From: Chitinophaga arvensicola
GTDB lineage: Bacteria > Bacteroidota > Bacteroidia > Chitinophagales > Chitinophagaceae
DNA length: 64,000 bases
Direction: 5' to 3'
NCBI RefSeq assembly: GCF_900110835.1
Contig: NZ_FOJG01000002.1
Location: 3,798,698-3,862,697, forward strand
Positions within the stretch are counted from its first letter, which is position 1. Each line of letters opens with the position of its first letter. A model generated the notes under the pieces. That model did not search any database. It was not told where the DNA came from and saw only the letters and a program-made list of their open reading frames with translations. A program made the translations under genes and the position numbers. This document shows, in pieces, positions 25,039-34,936 of the stretch.

Positions 25039-27657
25039 TTATAATTTATTGTTCTTCATCTGTGTATCTGCTACCGGCACTTTCACGGTAGTGGTTCTGC
25101 TGCTGCGGCCTTTGGCACTGAATACCTTCAGCTTCACAGTTTTACCACCCGCTGCCACCGGTGTGGTATACACCGGGCTCTTTAACGTAGGCTCTTCACC
25201 GTTAGTAGTGTAACGGATTACCAATCCGGGCATCTGTACGTTGGCACTTACCACTCCGTTATCTACTTTAGCACCGGCGGTAGGAATGCGCCAGTTAAAG
25301 CCACCACCGAAATAATCGAGACGGGGCATTTCCCGTTTACCCATTACATTGCTGAATACGCTCCAGGCCTGGGCATAGAGGGCATCTGCCTTTGCGGGAT
25401 CTTTCTCGGTCGCCCACTCCGGATCCTGCGCCCATGCACGTTCTGCCAGTCCGAGTAATTTAGGCAGCATCATGTATTCCATACGGTCGGAGTTGATCAC
25501 CGTTTCACTCCAGAGTAATCCCTGGATACCGGGGATATTGGATGCACCAAAACCAGTGAGCCGGTCTTTACCTACAAACAATTCCGGAGTAACAGGATTA
25601 CCACGGCCATCCACTTTTGAGTTTTTGTAATAATCGAATGGAATGAAGTAGAAAGGCTTATCCACATCTACAAAACCACCCCAGTAAAATCCTGGTTCAT
25701 CAAAAGATTTCATGTAAGCCATATCAAAATAGAAATTGCTTACACCAGACAGAATTACTTTGTAGCCTGCGTTTGCAAGACGGTATGATAAATCTTCCTG
25801 TCCCCCCCCGATCACATTATTCCATACATTCAGCTGGAATTTATCGTTCACGAAATCGGGATTGGGAATGCTTTGCGCTTCGCCGCCGATGTTTGTTTTA
25901 CGCATACCGGCTTCTTCCCAGCCAGCCACGGTTAAGCCCCGGGCTTTCAGCAACTCATTTACTTTGCGGTAGTAATAATACCACAGATCATTTACATGTG
26001 TGATTGATTTATCCTGTTGCATCAGTGCGATGCAGGCAGGAGATTTTTCAAAAACGCCACCTGGCACTTCATCTCCGCCCATATGTACGGCGGTGAGTGG
26101 AGCACCGGCATCCTTGTACATGGATTGGATTTCCTCCAATACTTTATCAAGGAAACGGTAGGTAGATGGTAATGCCACGTTCATCACGTTGTCATTCCAG
26201 TATTGTACCGAGTGATATACTGATTTGTCCTGGAAATCTGTGAGCAGATATTCATTGGCTTCCTGATCGCGACCAGCTGCTTTAAGGCGGTAGTAGCGGG
26301 ATTCCATTGCTTTTACGGCAGCGCGTGCGTGACCGGGAGTTTCTATTTCCGGCAATACGCGTATATGCCTTGCCGTTGCATAGCGGAGTATTTCGATAAA
26401 ATCATTTCTCGTAAAATACCCGGTACCAGCTGCGTTGGTGGTATCCGGACCGGAGCCGTAGGACGGTGGCAGCATATTTTTCCAGTCGGAGCTATGACCA
26501 CGTTTGGCGCCCACTGCGGTAAGTTCCGGCAGGGATGGTATTTCCAGGCGCCAGCCTTCATCATCACTGAAATGGAAGTGCAGTACGTTTAATTTGTACA
26601 GGGCCATCAGGTCGATGATGCGTAACATATCTCTCTTATTATGAAAGTTACGGGCTACGTCGATCATAAAAGCACGGTAACCGAAGCGGGGTTCATCTGT
26701 TACGCGTACGCCGGGAATGGTAATAGATTTCTGCACACCCGCCAATGCGGTTGGTGGCACCAATGTTTTCAGCGACTGGATAGCATAGAAAGCGCCTGCA
26801 TTGGTACCTGCCGAAATGGTAATACCTTCCGCTGCTACCTGCAATGCATATCCTTCGGGAGATTTCACTGCCAGGGTGCTATCATAGGTCAAGGTTATTT
26901 TCCAGGTGCCCTGTTTGCGTTTACCCAGCAGTTGCTGCAGTTCTTCGTTGATGATTGTTCCGCTGGCGGCTAATTGCGGCGCGATGGTCAGCACCGGTAA
27001 ATCGGTGATCACCAGGTCTTTCCCGGTAGCTTCATACGATTTCGGCGTAGGGAATACCAGTGGCAGTTGCGCTACAGGAATATCCTTTACGGCAGCATTC
27101 TGTTTAAATATATCCGTGGGCGTTATCACGGCTGTTTTATCGCCGGGATAGCGCATCAGTTGTTTGGCGGTGGTGGATGGACGGATGCTGTAATCTTTGA
27201 TGGCGAAACCTTTTTCGAGTTGTCCGTCCCACACGAGATAGAGCCCTGCGGGGGCATCGGTGAAGTTTACGGCCCAGGCGTCGCCGGTCATACCGAGCCG
27301 GAGTGAATCGCCTGGTGCAATACCGGCAAAACCATCAGCGGGGGTAAGGCGATACAGGTCGCCGTTGATATGCTCCACATTCACATGACCGGGTAATTCA
27401 CCGGGTGTGACCATGCGGATAAAGTTGAAATACAGCTGCCATCCTTTTGTAGGGAAGGGCTTATTGGCAGTATTGACAAAAGTGAAGGCAGACAGGAAAT
27501 TGTCCTGCCCCTGGTAGTGATTTTCTACTACTTCCCAGCTGGTTTTCAGCCGGGCAGCGTCATAAGGAGTGGTTTGCTGTGCCTGCAGTGCCGCTACAGT
27601 ACTAAACAGGAGCAACCCCGTTGCTACCAACTTACCAAGATAATTGTATCTTTTCAT
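25039..27657 (-). CDS. Secreted beta-N-acetylhexosaminidase, GH20 (chitobiase-type)
   Basis: An 872-residue exo-hexosaminidase that would release terminal GlcNAc or GalNAc from chito-oligosaccharides or glycans. Domains in order are: signal peptide (to 'ALQAQ'), a chitobiase/CHB_HEX carbohydrate-binding domain (~25-170), a GH20b domain (~200-325), the GH20 barrel ('RFGYRAFMIDVARNFHNKRD', 'LHFHFSDDEGWRLEIP') with the catalytic Asp-Glu pair at about residues 529-530 in 'MGGDEVPGG', and a C-terminal CHB_HEX_C-like domain with 'GLVIRYTTNGEEPT'. This is longer than the minimal GH20 and matches the chitobiase layout. Isolated on the minus strand. Confidence 0.95.
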   Translation of the reverse strand: MKRYNYLGKLVATGLLLFSTVAALQAQQTTPYDAARLKTSWEVVENHYQGQDNFLSAFTFVNTANKPFPTKGWQLYFNFIRMVTPGELPGHVNVEHINGDLYRLTPADGFAGIAPGDSLRLGMTGDAWAVNFTDAPAGLYLVWDGQLEKGFAIKDYSIRPSTTAKQLMRYPGDKTAVITPTDIFKQNAAVKDIPVAQLPLVFPTPKSYEATGKDLVITDLPVLTIAPQLAASGTIINEELQQLLGKRKQGTWKITLTYDSTLAVKSPEGYALQVAAEGITISAGTNAGAFYAIQSLKTLVPPTALAGVQKSITIPGVRVTDEPRFGYRAFMIDVARNFHNKRDMLRIIDLMALYKLNVLHFHFSDDEGWRLEIPSLPELTAVGAKRGHSSDWKNMLPPSYGSGPDTTNAAGTGYFTRNDFIEILRYATARHIRVLPEIETPGHARAAVKAMESRYYRLKAAGRDQEANEYLLTDFQDKSVYHSVQYWNDNVMNVALPSTYRFLDKVLEEIQSMYKDAGAPLTAVHMGGDEVPGGVFEKSPACIALMQQDKSITHVNDLWYYYYRKVNELLKARGLTVAGWEEAGMRKTNIGGEAQSIPNPDFVNDKFQLNVWNNVIGGGQEDLSYRLANAGYKVILSGVSNFYFDMAYMKSFDEPGFYWGGFVDVDKPFYFIPFDYYKNSKVDGRGNPVTPELFVGKDRLTGFGASNIPGIQGLLWSETVINSDRMEYMMLPKLLGLAERAWAQDPEWATEKDPAKADALYAQAWSVFSNVMGKREMPRLDYFGGGFNWRIPTAGAKVDNGVVSANVQMPGLVIRYTTNGEEPTLKSPVYTTPVAAGGKTVKLKVFSAKGRSSRTTTVKVPVADTQMKNNKL

Positions 27658-27906
27658 GTTGTGGATGGATTGAGAATTGGCTTATTTTGAAAGATAATAA
27701 AATAATTTAAAAACTGAGATTTGATTTTAAAAGATCCGTGAATTTTGCGGATAAACGGTTATTACCGACGGTCATGATAAAGGGATCACGCCGATTACGC
27801 TTCTGCATACCGTGATAAGTATTATAAATTAAAAAGATTTAACAAATTTATCTGACAGACGTTAAGTAGTTTTATAAGGACAATAGTAAGGAAGTATAAC
27901 AGTCAT

Positions 27907-27923
27907 CTCCTGCCAGGCAGGAG
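27907..27923. promoter_or_regulatory. Perfect 17-nt palindrome upstream of the glutamate-synthase-like gene
   Basis: CTCCTGCC-A-GGCAGGAG reads the same on both strands around one central base. It ends 28 bases before the ATG. It could be an operator or a leader hairpin. Confidence 0.4.
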
Positions 27924-27951
27924 CATCAAAAAACCACAAAATTCAACGTCC

Positions 27952-29535
27952 ATGGTCAAAGCATTTATCGGATTTTCATGTGTGAGTTTAGGCGCCATCA
28001 TCGTCTTAGGTTTATTTTTCCCCTGGGTATTCTGGTTATTGATTCCGGTATTGCCCATTGTGATAATGGGGATACTGGATCTTTTACAAACGAAACACGC
28101 CATTATCCGCAATTACCCGGTGGTGGGGCGCGCGCGTTACTGGATGGAAGCATTGCGTCCAAAGATTTACCAGTACTTTGTAGAAAGCGATATTGATGGC
28201 AGCCCGATCAACCGGGTAGATCGCTCTACTATTTATCAGCGCGCCAAGCGGGAACTGGATTCCCAGCCATTCGGCACTCAGTTTAATGTATATGCAGAGG
28301 GATACGAATGGATGGCCCATTCGATTCAGCCGCAGAATTTTGATAACCTGGAGAAGGATCCCCGCGTGATCTTTGGTGGGAAAGACTGTAAACAGCCTTA
28401 TTCCGGCAGTATTCTCAACGTAAGCGCCATGAGTTACGGCTCACTCAGTAACAACGCTGTACAGGCCTTAAATGGCGGCGCCAAAATCGGGAACTTTGCA
28501 CATAACACGGGTGAAGGTGGTATCAGCGAAGCCCATCTGAAACAAGGCGGTGATATTATCTGGCAGATAGGTACCGGTTATTTCGGCTGTCGTGATGACG
28601 ATGGCAATTTTTCCGACTCGCTGTTTGCCGAAAAGAGTGCATTACCCGCGATAAAAATGATTGAACTGAAAATTTCACAGGGTGCGAAGCCGGGCCATGG
28701 CGGTATTTTACCGGCGGCCAAGAACACACCTGAAATCGCGGCTATCCGTCATGTGAAACCGCATACTACCGTCTTCTCCCCTCCTTATCATAAAGCGTTT
28801 AACAGTCCTCGCGAAATGATGCTGTTTATTCAGCGGCTGCGTGATCTCAGCAAGGGAAAACCAGTTGGATTTAAATTATGTATTGGCCAGCAGCGGGAGT
28901 TCTACGCCATCTGTAAGGCGATGATAGAAACAGATATCTACCCGGATTTCATCACCGTAGATGGTGGCGAAGGCGGCACCGGTGCAGCCCCTCCCGAATT
29001 CTCCAATTCTGTGGGCATGCCATTGATGGATGGATTATCGTTTGTGCATGATACGCTGACCGGCTTCAATATCCGTCATCATATGAAAATCATCGCCTCC
29101 GGTAAAATCCTGACTGGTTACCACATATTGCGGGCAATGGCCCTCGGCGCCGATACCTGTAACAGTGCCCGTGCCATGATGATGGCACTTGGCTGTATCC
29201 AGGCATTGGTGTGCAATACCAATAAATGCCCTACCGGCGTAGCTACCCAGGACAAATGGTTATCTACCGGCCTGGTAATAGATGATAAAAAACACCGGGT
29301 AGCCAACTACCACCGCGACACCATAGAAAGCGCGATAGAACTGGCTGGAGCAGCCGGTTTGAAAGATCCGCATGAGGTGACCAGGCGTCATATTTCCCGC
29401 CGGGTATTTATGAACCAGGTGAAAACTTTTGAAGATATTTATCCAAGTGTAGCAGCAGGCGCATTGCTGAACGGGTTGATGCCGGAGCATCTGAAAAAAG
29501 AAATGGAAACAGTGAAGATTGATACGTGGAATTAA
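27952..29535 (+). CDS. FMN-binding glutamate-synthase-like protein
   Basis: A 527-residue member of the family formed by the central FMN domain of glutamate synthase (GltS-type). Two hydrophobic segments (about residues 4-43) form an N-terminal membrane anchor. The catalytic domain then shows 'NVSAMSYGSLSNNAVQALNGGAKIG', 'HNTGEGGISEAHLKQGGDI', 'ITVDGGEGGTGAAPPEFSNS' (FMN/phosphate site) and a Cys cluster 'CNTNKCPTGVATQ' for an iron-sulfur centre. There is no amidotransferase domain and no small subunit nearby, so it may not be a true GOGAT. A terminator follows. Confidence 0.9.
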   Translation: MVKAFIGFSCVSLGAIIVLGLFFPWVFWLLIPVLPIVIMGILDLLQTKHAIIRNYPVVGRARYWMEALRPKIYQYFVESDIDGSPINRVDRSTIYQRAKRELDSQPFGTQFNVYAEGYEWMAHSIQPQNFDNLEKDPRVIFGGKDCKQPYSGSILNVSAMSYGSLSNNAVQALNGGAKIGNFAHNTGEGGISEAHLKQGGDIIWQIGTGYFGCRDDDGNFSDSLFAEKSALPAIKMIELKISQGAKPGHGGILPAAKNTPEIAAIRHVKPHTTVFSPPYHKAFNSPREMMLFIQRLRDLSKGKPVGFKLCIGQQREFYAICKAMIETDIYPDFITVDGGEGGTGAAPPEFSNSVGMPLMDGLSFVHDTLTGFNIRHHMKIIASGKILTGYHILRAMALGADTCNSARAMMMALGCIQALVCNTNKCPTGVATQDKWLSTGLVIDDKKHRVANYHRDTIESAIELAGAAGLKDPHEVTRRHISRRVFMNQVKTFEDIYPSVAAGALLNGLMPEHLKKEMETVKIDTWN

Positions 29536-29579
29536 AGAGCGACCATTGTCTTTTCCAGGATTAAATTGATTTTATTGAT

Positions 29580-29620
29580 AATCCTGATTGATTGTAATGA
29601 TCAATCAGGATTTTTTTTCT
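29580..29620 (+). terminator. Rho-independent terminator after the glutamate-synthase-like gene
   Basis: A 12-bp stem AATCCTGATTGA/TCAATCAGGATT with a 9-base loop, followed by a run of eight T. Confidence 0.88.
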
Positions 29621-29679
29621 TGAGAATTTTAAAACCCAGATAGCGTCGTAAATTAGAATACAATAAATCCTGTTAACTC

Positions 29680-30156
29680 ATGCGTATCTCCCTGTTCCTT
29701 ATCTGTTGCTTTCTTTTTAATACTGCTCTTGCTCAAACTACTCCACTGCCTGCCAGGGAAGCACTTCGTAGAGTGTTAGACAAAAACGCCTGGTACCCCA
29801 AGGAGCTGATCATTAAGAAGGTTTCTTCCGTTTTTTCTTTGAAAATCACATTTTCGGATGACGGGAAAGTAGCGCAGGTGTTACCATCCAAATACTTCCC
29901 GGAAAAGATGAAAGCGCAACTTATCCGCAAAGAACTGTTTGAAGGTATCCACTGGGAGGAAATATTCAAAAGAAAAATAAATGCGCGGGATGCATTGGTG
30001 ATTCCTTTTGTCGCTTATGATTCCATGGAAAACAATGCTACGTTTTACGAATACACCATGGAAGACCTGTTTCTTTATCCCGGTTCGGCAGAAGAATTTG
30101 TACCCTGTGTGATCATGCAAACCTACCTGATTGCTTACCAGCAGGGTATTCCATAA
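29680..30156 (+). CDS. Secreted protein of unknown function
   Basis: A 158-residue protein with a clear signal peptide ('LFLICCFLFNTALAQ'). The rest is mixed alpha/beta with many Lys and Phe residues and no cysteine pair or catalytic motif that I recognise. It is a single gene between two terminators. The composition and regular start make it a believable gene. Confidence 0.7.
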   Translation: MRISLFLICCFLFNTALAQTTPLPAREALRRVLDKNAWYPKELIIKKVSSVFSLKITFSDDGKVAQVLPSKYFPEKMKAQLIRKELFEGIHWEEIFKRKINARDALVIPFVAYDSMENNATFYEYTMEDLFLYPGSAEEFVPCVIMQTYLIAYQQGIP

Positions 30157-30170
30157 ATGAGGACAGGGAT

Positions 30171-30224
30171 AAAAATATCGGGAGATAAGGAAGGAGTTAT
30201 CCGACCTTATCTCCCGATATTTTT
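30171..30224. terminator. Bidirectional terminator with a 20-bp perfect stem
   Basis: The perfect arms run 30171-30190 and 30205-30224 with a 14-base loop. A-rich and T-rich ends serve both strands, between the convergent secreted-protein and amidohydrolase genes. Confidence 0.88.
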
Positions 30225-30270
30225 TATACCAGATAAAAAATTACAACAGGCCAATCATTGCTGAAGGTGA

Positions 30271-31029
30271 TTACCCGCGTGGCTGATATAATCCCAATGC
30301 ATTCTCCCGGCAGATCTTCGCTGCGATATCCGCCGGAAAATTCTGGAGGATCAGTTGCAGATCACTGGCTGCAAACGGGCGTGGGGCACGGGTAGATGGC
30401 AGATCAGTACCAAACAGTAAGGCGCCTGCGTTAATGGCGGTAATCTGCCGCATGGCGGTGAGTACGTCAAAATCGCAGCGACTGAAGCCGGTGGCTTTTA
30501 CGCGGGCTCCTTTTTCTACCAGTGGCAATAAGTATTTAAATCCGGCTTTGGATAAGCCGAGGTGGTCAATGACTACGGCGGGCAATTTGTGCAGGGTGGT
30601 AGATAATCCTGGCAGCTGCCGGGAGTCTACATACAATTCCACATGCCATTTCACGAGATCGTATACACGCAGACCGAGTTGCTCCAGGTGTTTTACACTT
30701 TCAGAACCACCGCGTTGTACATTGAATCTGACAGCACGAACACCTGCTTCGTGCAGGGCTATAATTTCCTCATCGCTGGTACTCGCCGGTATCTGCGTAA
30801 CGCCAACATAACCGGGTCCCAGCTGCTTCAACGCTTCCAGCAGGTAACCCTGATCAAATCCCTGGAAAGAGCCGGATACTACTGCGCCGCCCTGGATATT
30901 CAGTGCTGCTGCCTGTTGCTGGTAGTCTGCCACAGAAAAATCTGATGGCAGAAAACCCTGGTTAGGCTGCAAGGGAAACCGGTGATCAATGATATGCAGG
31001 TGTGCGTCGAATATGGGCTTATCAAACAT
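30271..31029 (-). CDS. Amidohydrolase-family metal-dependent hydrolase
   Basis: A 252-residue TIM-barrel amidohydrolase (amidohydrolase-2 type, as in lactonases and decarboxylases). It has the N-terminal metal motif D-A-H-L-H ('IFDAHLHIID'), a later His in 'AVVIDHLGLSK' and the C-terminal Asp in 'LLFGTDLPSTRAPRP'. The substrate cannot be told; a lactone is possible for this family. It stands just downstream of the pentose phosphate operon on the same strand, but a hairpin separates them. Confidence 0.85.
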   Translation of the reverse strand: MFDKPIFDAHLHIIDHRFPLQPNQGFLPSDFSVADYQQQAAALNIQGGAVVSGSFQGFDQGYLLEALKQLGPGYVGVTQIPASTSDEEIIALHEAGVRAVRFNVQRGGSESVKHLEQLGLRVYDLVKWHVELYVDSRQLPGLSTTLHKLPAVVIDHLGLSKAGFKYLLPLVEKGARVKATGFSRCDFDVLTAMRQITAINAGALLFGTDLPSTRAPRPFAASDLQLILQNFPADIAAKICRENALGLYQPRG

Positions 31030-31084
31030 AATCTCATCGTTGTTGTTACCATCACAAGCTACAGAAAATAGCTGAAAGCAGAAA

Positions 31085-31127
31085 GCAGAAGGCCTGAGTG
31101 GATGATGATATCCGCCCAGGCCTTCGC
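31085..31127 (-). terminator. Hairpin after the pentose phosphate operon
   Basis: Outer stem GAAGGCCTG/CAGGCCTTC plus an inner GTGGAT/ATCCGC pairing. On the minus strand it is followed by a pyrimidine-rich tract (TCTGCTTTCTGCTTTC), a weak U-tract. It lies 21 bases beyond the pgl stop. Confidence 0.6.
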
Positions 31128-31147
31128 TCTTATCGTTTTATGTTTTG

Positions 31148-31873
31148 TTAAATTTCCATAGCTCCTGCAGCAGCTTCGTCTACAAACCAGTGCAGTTCTC
31201 CTTCTTCCGGTCTGATGAGCTGAGAAGGGAATTTCTCTGCGTCAAAAGTGCCTTCAATCACATTTTTCAGGGTGATGGCTTTGTTAGCACCAGTGGTGAG
31301 GAACAATACACAGGCAGCCTTGTTGACTACCGGAGCGGTTAAGGTGATGCGGTACATATCCTGTGCTTCCAGGAAAAAGGATTTTACCCATGCTTTCTTT
31401 TCGTGTACAATGGGCAAGCCGGGGAAGAGGGACAGGGTATGTCCGTCGTCTCCCATACCCAGTAATACCAGGTCGAAAGTAGTGTCTTCTTTGCCGAAAT
31501 AGGATTTCAGGACTTTTTCATATTCGGCGGCAGATTCTTCCGGGCCGATATCGGTACGCATTACGTGGATATTTTCGGGATTTACGCCTACTTTATCCAG
31601 CAGTGATTCAAAAGCCATGCGGGCGTTATTCCGTTCATCTTCAAAAGGCACATCTCTTTCATCTCCCCAGAAAAAATGTATTTTTTCCCATGGAATCACC
31701 ATGTTATAGGGAGCTTTGGCCAGCAGGCTATACAGTTGTTTAGGCGTATTACCACCGGACAGCACAAAAGTGAAACGCTCCTGTGATTGTAATACTTCCA
31801 GTATGTAATTGCTGATCCATGCGGCTACGTTTTCACTCAGCTGGGCAGGATCTTTTGCGATATGTAGTTCCAT
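31148..31873 (-). CDS. pgl: 6-phosphogluconolactonase
   Basis: A 241-residue protein of the DevB/NagB-like lactonase family, converting 6-phosphogluconolactone to 6-phosphogluconate in the cytoplasm. Family motifs are 'FVLSGGNTPKQLYSLL', 'HFFWGDERDVP', 'FDLVLLGMGDDGHTLSLFPG' and 'RITLTAPVVNKA'. ATG at 31873 is chosen; an upstream in-frame start at 31897 would add 8 residues that do not fit the family. It is last in the operon gnd-zwf-pgl, 45 bases after zwf. Confidence 0.95.
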   Translation of the reverse strand: MELHIAKDPAQLSENVAAWISNYILEVLQSQERFTFVLSGGNTPKQLYSLLAKAPYNMVIPWEKIHFFWGDERDVPFEDERNNARMAFESLLDKVGVNPENIHVMRTDIGPEESAAEYEKVLKSYFGKEDTTFDLVLLGMGDDGHTLSLFPGLPIVHEKKAWVKSFFLEAQDMYRITLTAPVVNKAACVLFLTTGANKAITLKNVIEGTFDAEKFPSQLIRPEEGELHWFVDEAAAGAMEI

Positions 31874-31918
31874 AAGATGAAAAGAATTACGGACCATTTC
31901 AGCAATGGTCCGTAATTA

Positions 31919-33424
31919 TTATTTAGTAGGTAAATTAATCCAGGTATGACCGTCGCGGGCAACGAGTGCATCTGCATCATCGGGGCCCCATGAATCGGGT
32001 GCATAGTTCGGGAAGTCCTGCGGTGTGCGGTTTTCCCATGTTTCCAGGATAGGCATGATCACTTTCCATGCAGCATCCACCTGGTCGCCACGCATGAACA
32101 GGGTAGCATCGCCTTCCATTACATCCAGCAGCAGTGTTTCGTATGCTTCCGGTGCATGTTCGCCATTGGCGGCATCGTAGTTAAAGGTCATATCTACCGG
32201 ATCCAGTGTCATGGTTTGTCCGGGGCGTTTGGCCTGGAAGCGGATGCGTATATCCATTTCCGGTTGGATGCTGATGGTGAGCCTGTTGGGGCGCCATGTT
32301 TGTGCAGCTTCCATCGGGAAGGAATAAGGAGGTGCTTCTTTAAAGGTGATAATGATATTGGTCGCTTTCTGGTGCAGGTATTTACCGGTCCTTACATAGA
32401 TCGGAACACCCTGCCAGCGCCAGTTGTCAATATAGAATTTAACGGCAGCGTAAGTATCGATATTGGATTTCGGATCCACGCCTTTTTCCTCGCGGTAGCC
32501 AGGCACTTTGTCTCCTTTCATCCAACCGGAAGAGTATTGTCCGCGTACCGCGTGTTCATGCACCTTATCCGGTGTGATGCGGCGGATCGCGTTGAGTACA
32601 TCTACCTTTTTGTTTCGTACTTCATTGGCATCGAAAGATACCGGTGCTTCCATAGCGAGGATACACATGATCTGCAGGATGTGGTTCTGCACCATATCAC
32701 GCAGGGCACCTGCTCTTTCGTAGTAGCCGCCACGACCTTCCAGACCTACGCTTTCAGCGGCGGTAATCTGGATATTATCGATGTAATTGCGGTTCCATAC
32801 CGGTTCGAACAAAGCGTTGGCAAAGCGGAATGCAAGGATATTCTGGATAGTTTCTTTACCGAGGTAGTGATCTATGCGATAGATCTGTTCTTCTGTAAAC
32901 TTCTTTGCCAGCAGTTCATTCAACTCATGCGCACTTTGCAGATCATGGCCGAATGGCTTCTCCACCACAATGCGGGTGCAATGTTTATCGGAGCAAAGGT
33001 TCAGTTCACCGAGACGGGTAGCGATATTGGGTACCAGTTGCGGTGCTACTGCCAGGTAAAAGATCACGGTAGGGTGAACGCCCCACTCTTCTTCCTTTTT
33101 GGTAACGAAATCTGTGATTTTGCTATAAGATGCAGGATCTTCTGCATCCATCTGCAGGTAAGTAACGTGATCGCTGAAATCTTTCCAGTGACCATTCTGC
33201 TCGCCCTTCCGACGGGAAAACTTACTGATCCCTTCCAGCAGGTGTTTATTATAGTCTTCGTTGCTGTATGGGCTGCGGCCTAAGCCAGCAATAGCAAATT
33301 GCTCAGGCATCCACTCATCTAAAAAGAGATTGTATAACGCAGGCGTTAGTTTCCGGTAGTTTAAATCGCCACTGCCTCCGAATATGAACAGGATGGATGC
33401 AGGCGGGCGTTTATGGATCTGCAT
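31919..33424 (-). CDS. zwf: Glucose-6-phosphate 1-dehydrogenase
   Basis: A 501-residue protein of the usual length. It shows the N-terminal nucleotide-binding 'ILFIFGGSGDLNYRKLTPAL', the substrate motif 'RIDHYLGKE' near residues 180-189 with its catalytic Lys, 'VEKPFGHD' and 'EPVWNRNYIDNIQI'. It oxidises glucose-6-phosphate with NADP, the first step of the oxidative pentose phosphate pathway. It lies 24 bases after gnd and before pgl, so the three genes encode the whole oxidative branch in one operon. Confidence 0.97.
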   Translation of the reverse strand: MQIHKRPPASILFIFGGSGDLNYRKLTPALYNLFLDEWMPEQFAIAGLGRSPYSNEDYNKHLLEGISKFSRRKGEQNGHWKDFSDHVTYLQMDAEDPASYSKITDFVTKKEEEWGVHPTVIFYLAVAPQLVPNIATRLGELNLCSDKHCTRIVVEKPFGHDLQSAHELNELLAKKFTEEQIYRIDHYLGKETIQNILAFRFANALFEPVWNRNYIDNIQITAAESVGLEGRGGYYERAGALRDMVQNHILQIMCILAMEAPVSFDANEVRNKKVDVLNAIRRITPDKVHEHAVRGQYSSGWMKGDKVPGYREEKGVDPKSNIDTYAAVKFYIDNWRWQGVPIYVRTGKYLHQKATNIIITFKEAPPYSFPMEAAQTWRPNRLTISIQPEMDIRIRFQAKRPGQTMTLDPVDMTFNYDAANGEHAPEAYETLLLDVMEGDATLFMRGDQVDAAWKVIMPILETWENRTPQDFPNYAPDSWGPDDADALVARDGHTWINLPTK

Positions 33425-33448
33425 ATATTTAATTAAAGATGAACATTT

Positions 33449-34867
33449 TTAGTGTTGCTGCCATTCCGTGTGGAAGGTGCCAGGTATATCTATCCGCTGA
33501 TAGGTATGCGCGCCGAAGTAGTCGCGCTGCGCCTGAATCAGGTTAGTAGGCATCCGTTCGGTACGGAAAGCGTCGAAATAAGACAGGGCAGACATGAAGC
33601 CGGCAACAGGAATACCTGCGGCGGCGGCTTGCGCTATCACACTGCGGGTGTTGTCAACAACAGACTGGATCAGGTAAGCTACGCCTTCATCCAGGAGGAT
33701 ATTAGGCAGGTCGGCATTTTTCTGATAAGCCTGTGTGAACACTTCCAGGAGGGTAGAACGGATAATACATCCGCCTCTCCATACTTTCACGACTTCCGGT
33801 AACGGGATTTCCATTTTCAGGTCGTTGGAGGCTTCTCTCAGCATAGCCAGGCCCTGTGCATAGCTCAGGATGGTAGCAAAATAGAGTGCATCGTGTACCT
33901 GTTTGATCCACATTTCTGCGTCGGCGTGAATAGCAGCTTCAGGTGCTTTATAGATAGAAGCAGCCTGTACGCGCTGGTCTTTGTAACCGGAGAGGGTACG
34001 CATGGCCACAGCGGTATCGATTACGGGAACGGCTACCGGCAGTTCCATGGCATCCTGTGAAGTCCATTTACCGGTGCCTTTGGAACCGGCCTTATCGGAA
34101 ATCACATCTACCAGGCGTTTGTCTGATTTATCGTCGTTTTGCAGGAAGATATCAGCGGTAATTTCTACCAGGAAAGACTGTAAAGCGCCCTGGTTCCAGT
34201 TTTTGAATACTTCGTGCAGCTGGTCGTTGTTCAGACCGGCGCCTTTCTGCAACAGGGAATAGCTTTCGCTGATCAGTTGCATGATAGCATATTCAATACC
34301 GTTGTGTACCATTTTCACATAGTGACCGGCGCCTTCCTTACCGAGGTAAGCTACGCAAGGGGTATCCTTTACTTTGGCGGCGATTGCCTCCAGCATAGGT
34401 TTCACCTTTGCATAGGCATCGAGGTCGCCACCGGGCATGATGCTGGGGCCTGTACGGGCACCCTGCTCACCACCGGAAACACCCATACCCATAAAATGGA
34501 TGCCTTTTCCGCGCAGTTCCTGCACACGGCGTAAGGTGTCGGTGTAGTGGGAGTTACCACCATCTATTACAACGTCGCCCTGCTCCAGCAGCGGCAACAG
34601 GGATGCAATTACGTCATCCACCGGCTGACCGGCGGGTACCAGCATCATTAATTTGCGCGGACGTTCGAGCAACTGAACCATTGTGGCCAGCTCTGCAACG
34701 CCTTTTACAGTAGTACCGGGAGTAGCGGCTGATTCCAGGGCGCTGTTCTTGGCAGCGTCTTTATCAAAGCCGATAACGGAAAAGCCATGATCTGCCATGT
34801 TGAGTAACAGGTTTCTGCCCATTACGCCGAGGCCGATCATTCCAAAGTCATATAAGCTGTTTGCCAT
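33449..34867 (-). CDS. gnd: 6-phosphogluconate dehydrogenase, decarboxylating
   Basis: A 472-residue protein of standard length. It has the NADP Rossmann motif 'GLGVMGRNL' (residues ~12-20), the substrate motif 'MGVSGGEQGARTGPSIMPGG' (truncated here to 20) and the catalytic Lys in 'HYVKMVHNGIEYAIMQLI'. It converts 6-phosphogluconate to ribulose-5-phosphate with release of CO2. First gene of the operon; a short A/T-rich leader with ATTACGA repeats lies upstream. Confidence 0.97.
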   Translation of the reverse strand: MANSLYDFGMIGLGVMGRNLLLNMADHGFSVIGFDKDAAKNSALESAATPGTTVKGVAELATMVQLLERPRKLMMLVPAGQPVDDVIASLLPLLEQGDVVIDGGNSHYTDTLRRVQELRGKGIHFMGMGVSGGEQGARTGPSIMPGGDLDAYAKVKPMLEAIAAKVKDTPCVAYLGKEGAGHYVKMVHNGIEYAIMQLISESYSLLQKGAGLNNDQLHEVFKNWNQGALQSFLVEITADIFLQNDDKSDKRLVDVISDKAGSKGTGKWTSQDAMELPVAVPVIDTAVAMRTLSGYKDQRVQAASIYKAPEAAIHADAEMWIKQVHDALYFATILSYAQGLAMLREASNDLKMEIPLPEVVKVWRGGCIIRSTLLEVFTQAYQKNADLPNILLDEGVAYLIQSVVDNTRSVIAQAAAAGIPVAGFMSALSYFDAFRTERMPTNLIQAQRDYFGAHTYQRIDIPGTFHTEWQQH

Positions 34868-34910
34868 ATATAGAGAAGTTACTTAAGGAGGTGTAAAAGT
34901 AGGGAAGAAT

Positions 34911-34936
34911 TACGAAATACGAATTACGAATTACGG
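34911..34936. repeat. Short ATTACGA repeats upstream of gnd
   Basis: Four near-identical 6-8 base units of ATTACGA follow one another between gnd and the hairpin after ppc. They may be a microsatellite or a weak regulatory element. Confidence 0.4.

Noticed and set aside
32156..33283. A 375-codon plus-strand frame inside zwf
   Set aside because: It is antisense to a well-conserved zwf gene and has a shadow-like composition rich in Phe, Ile and Cys.
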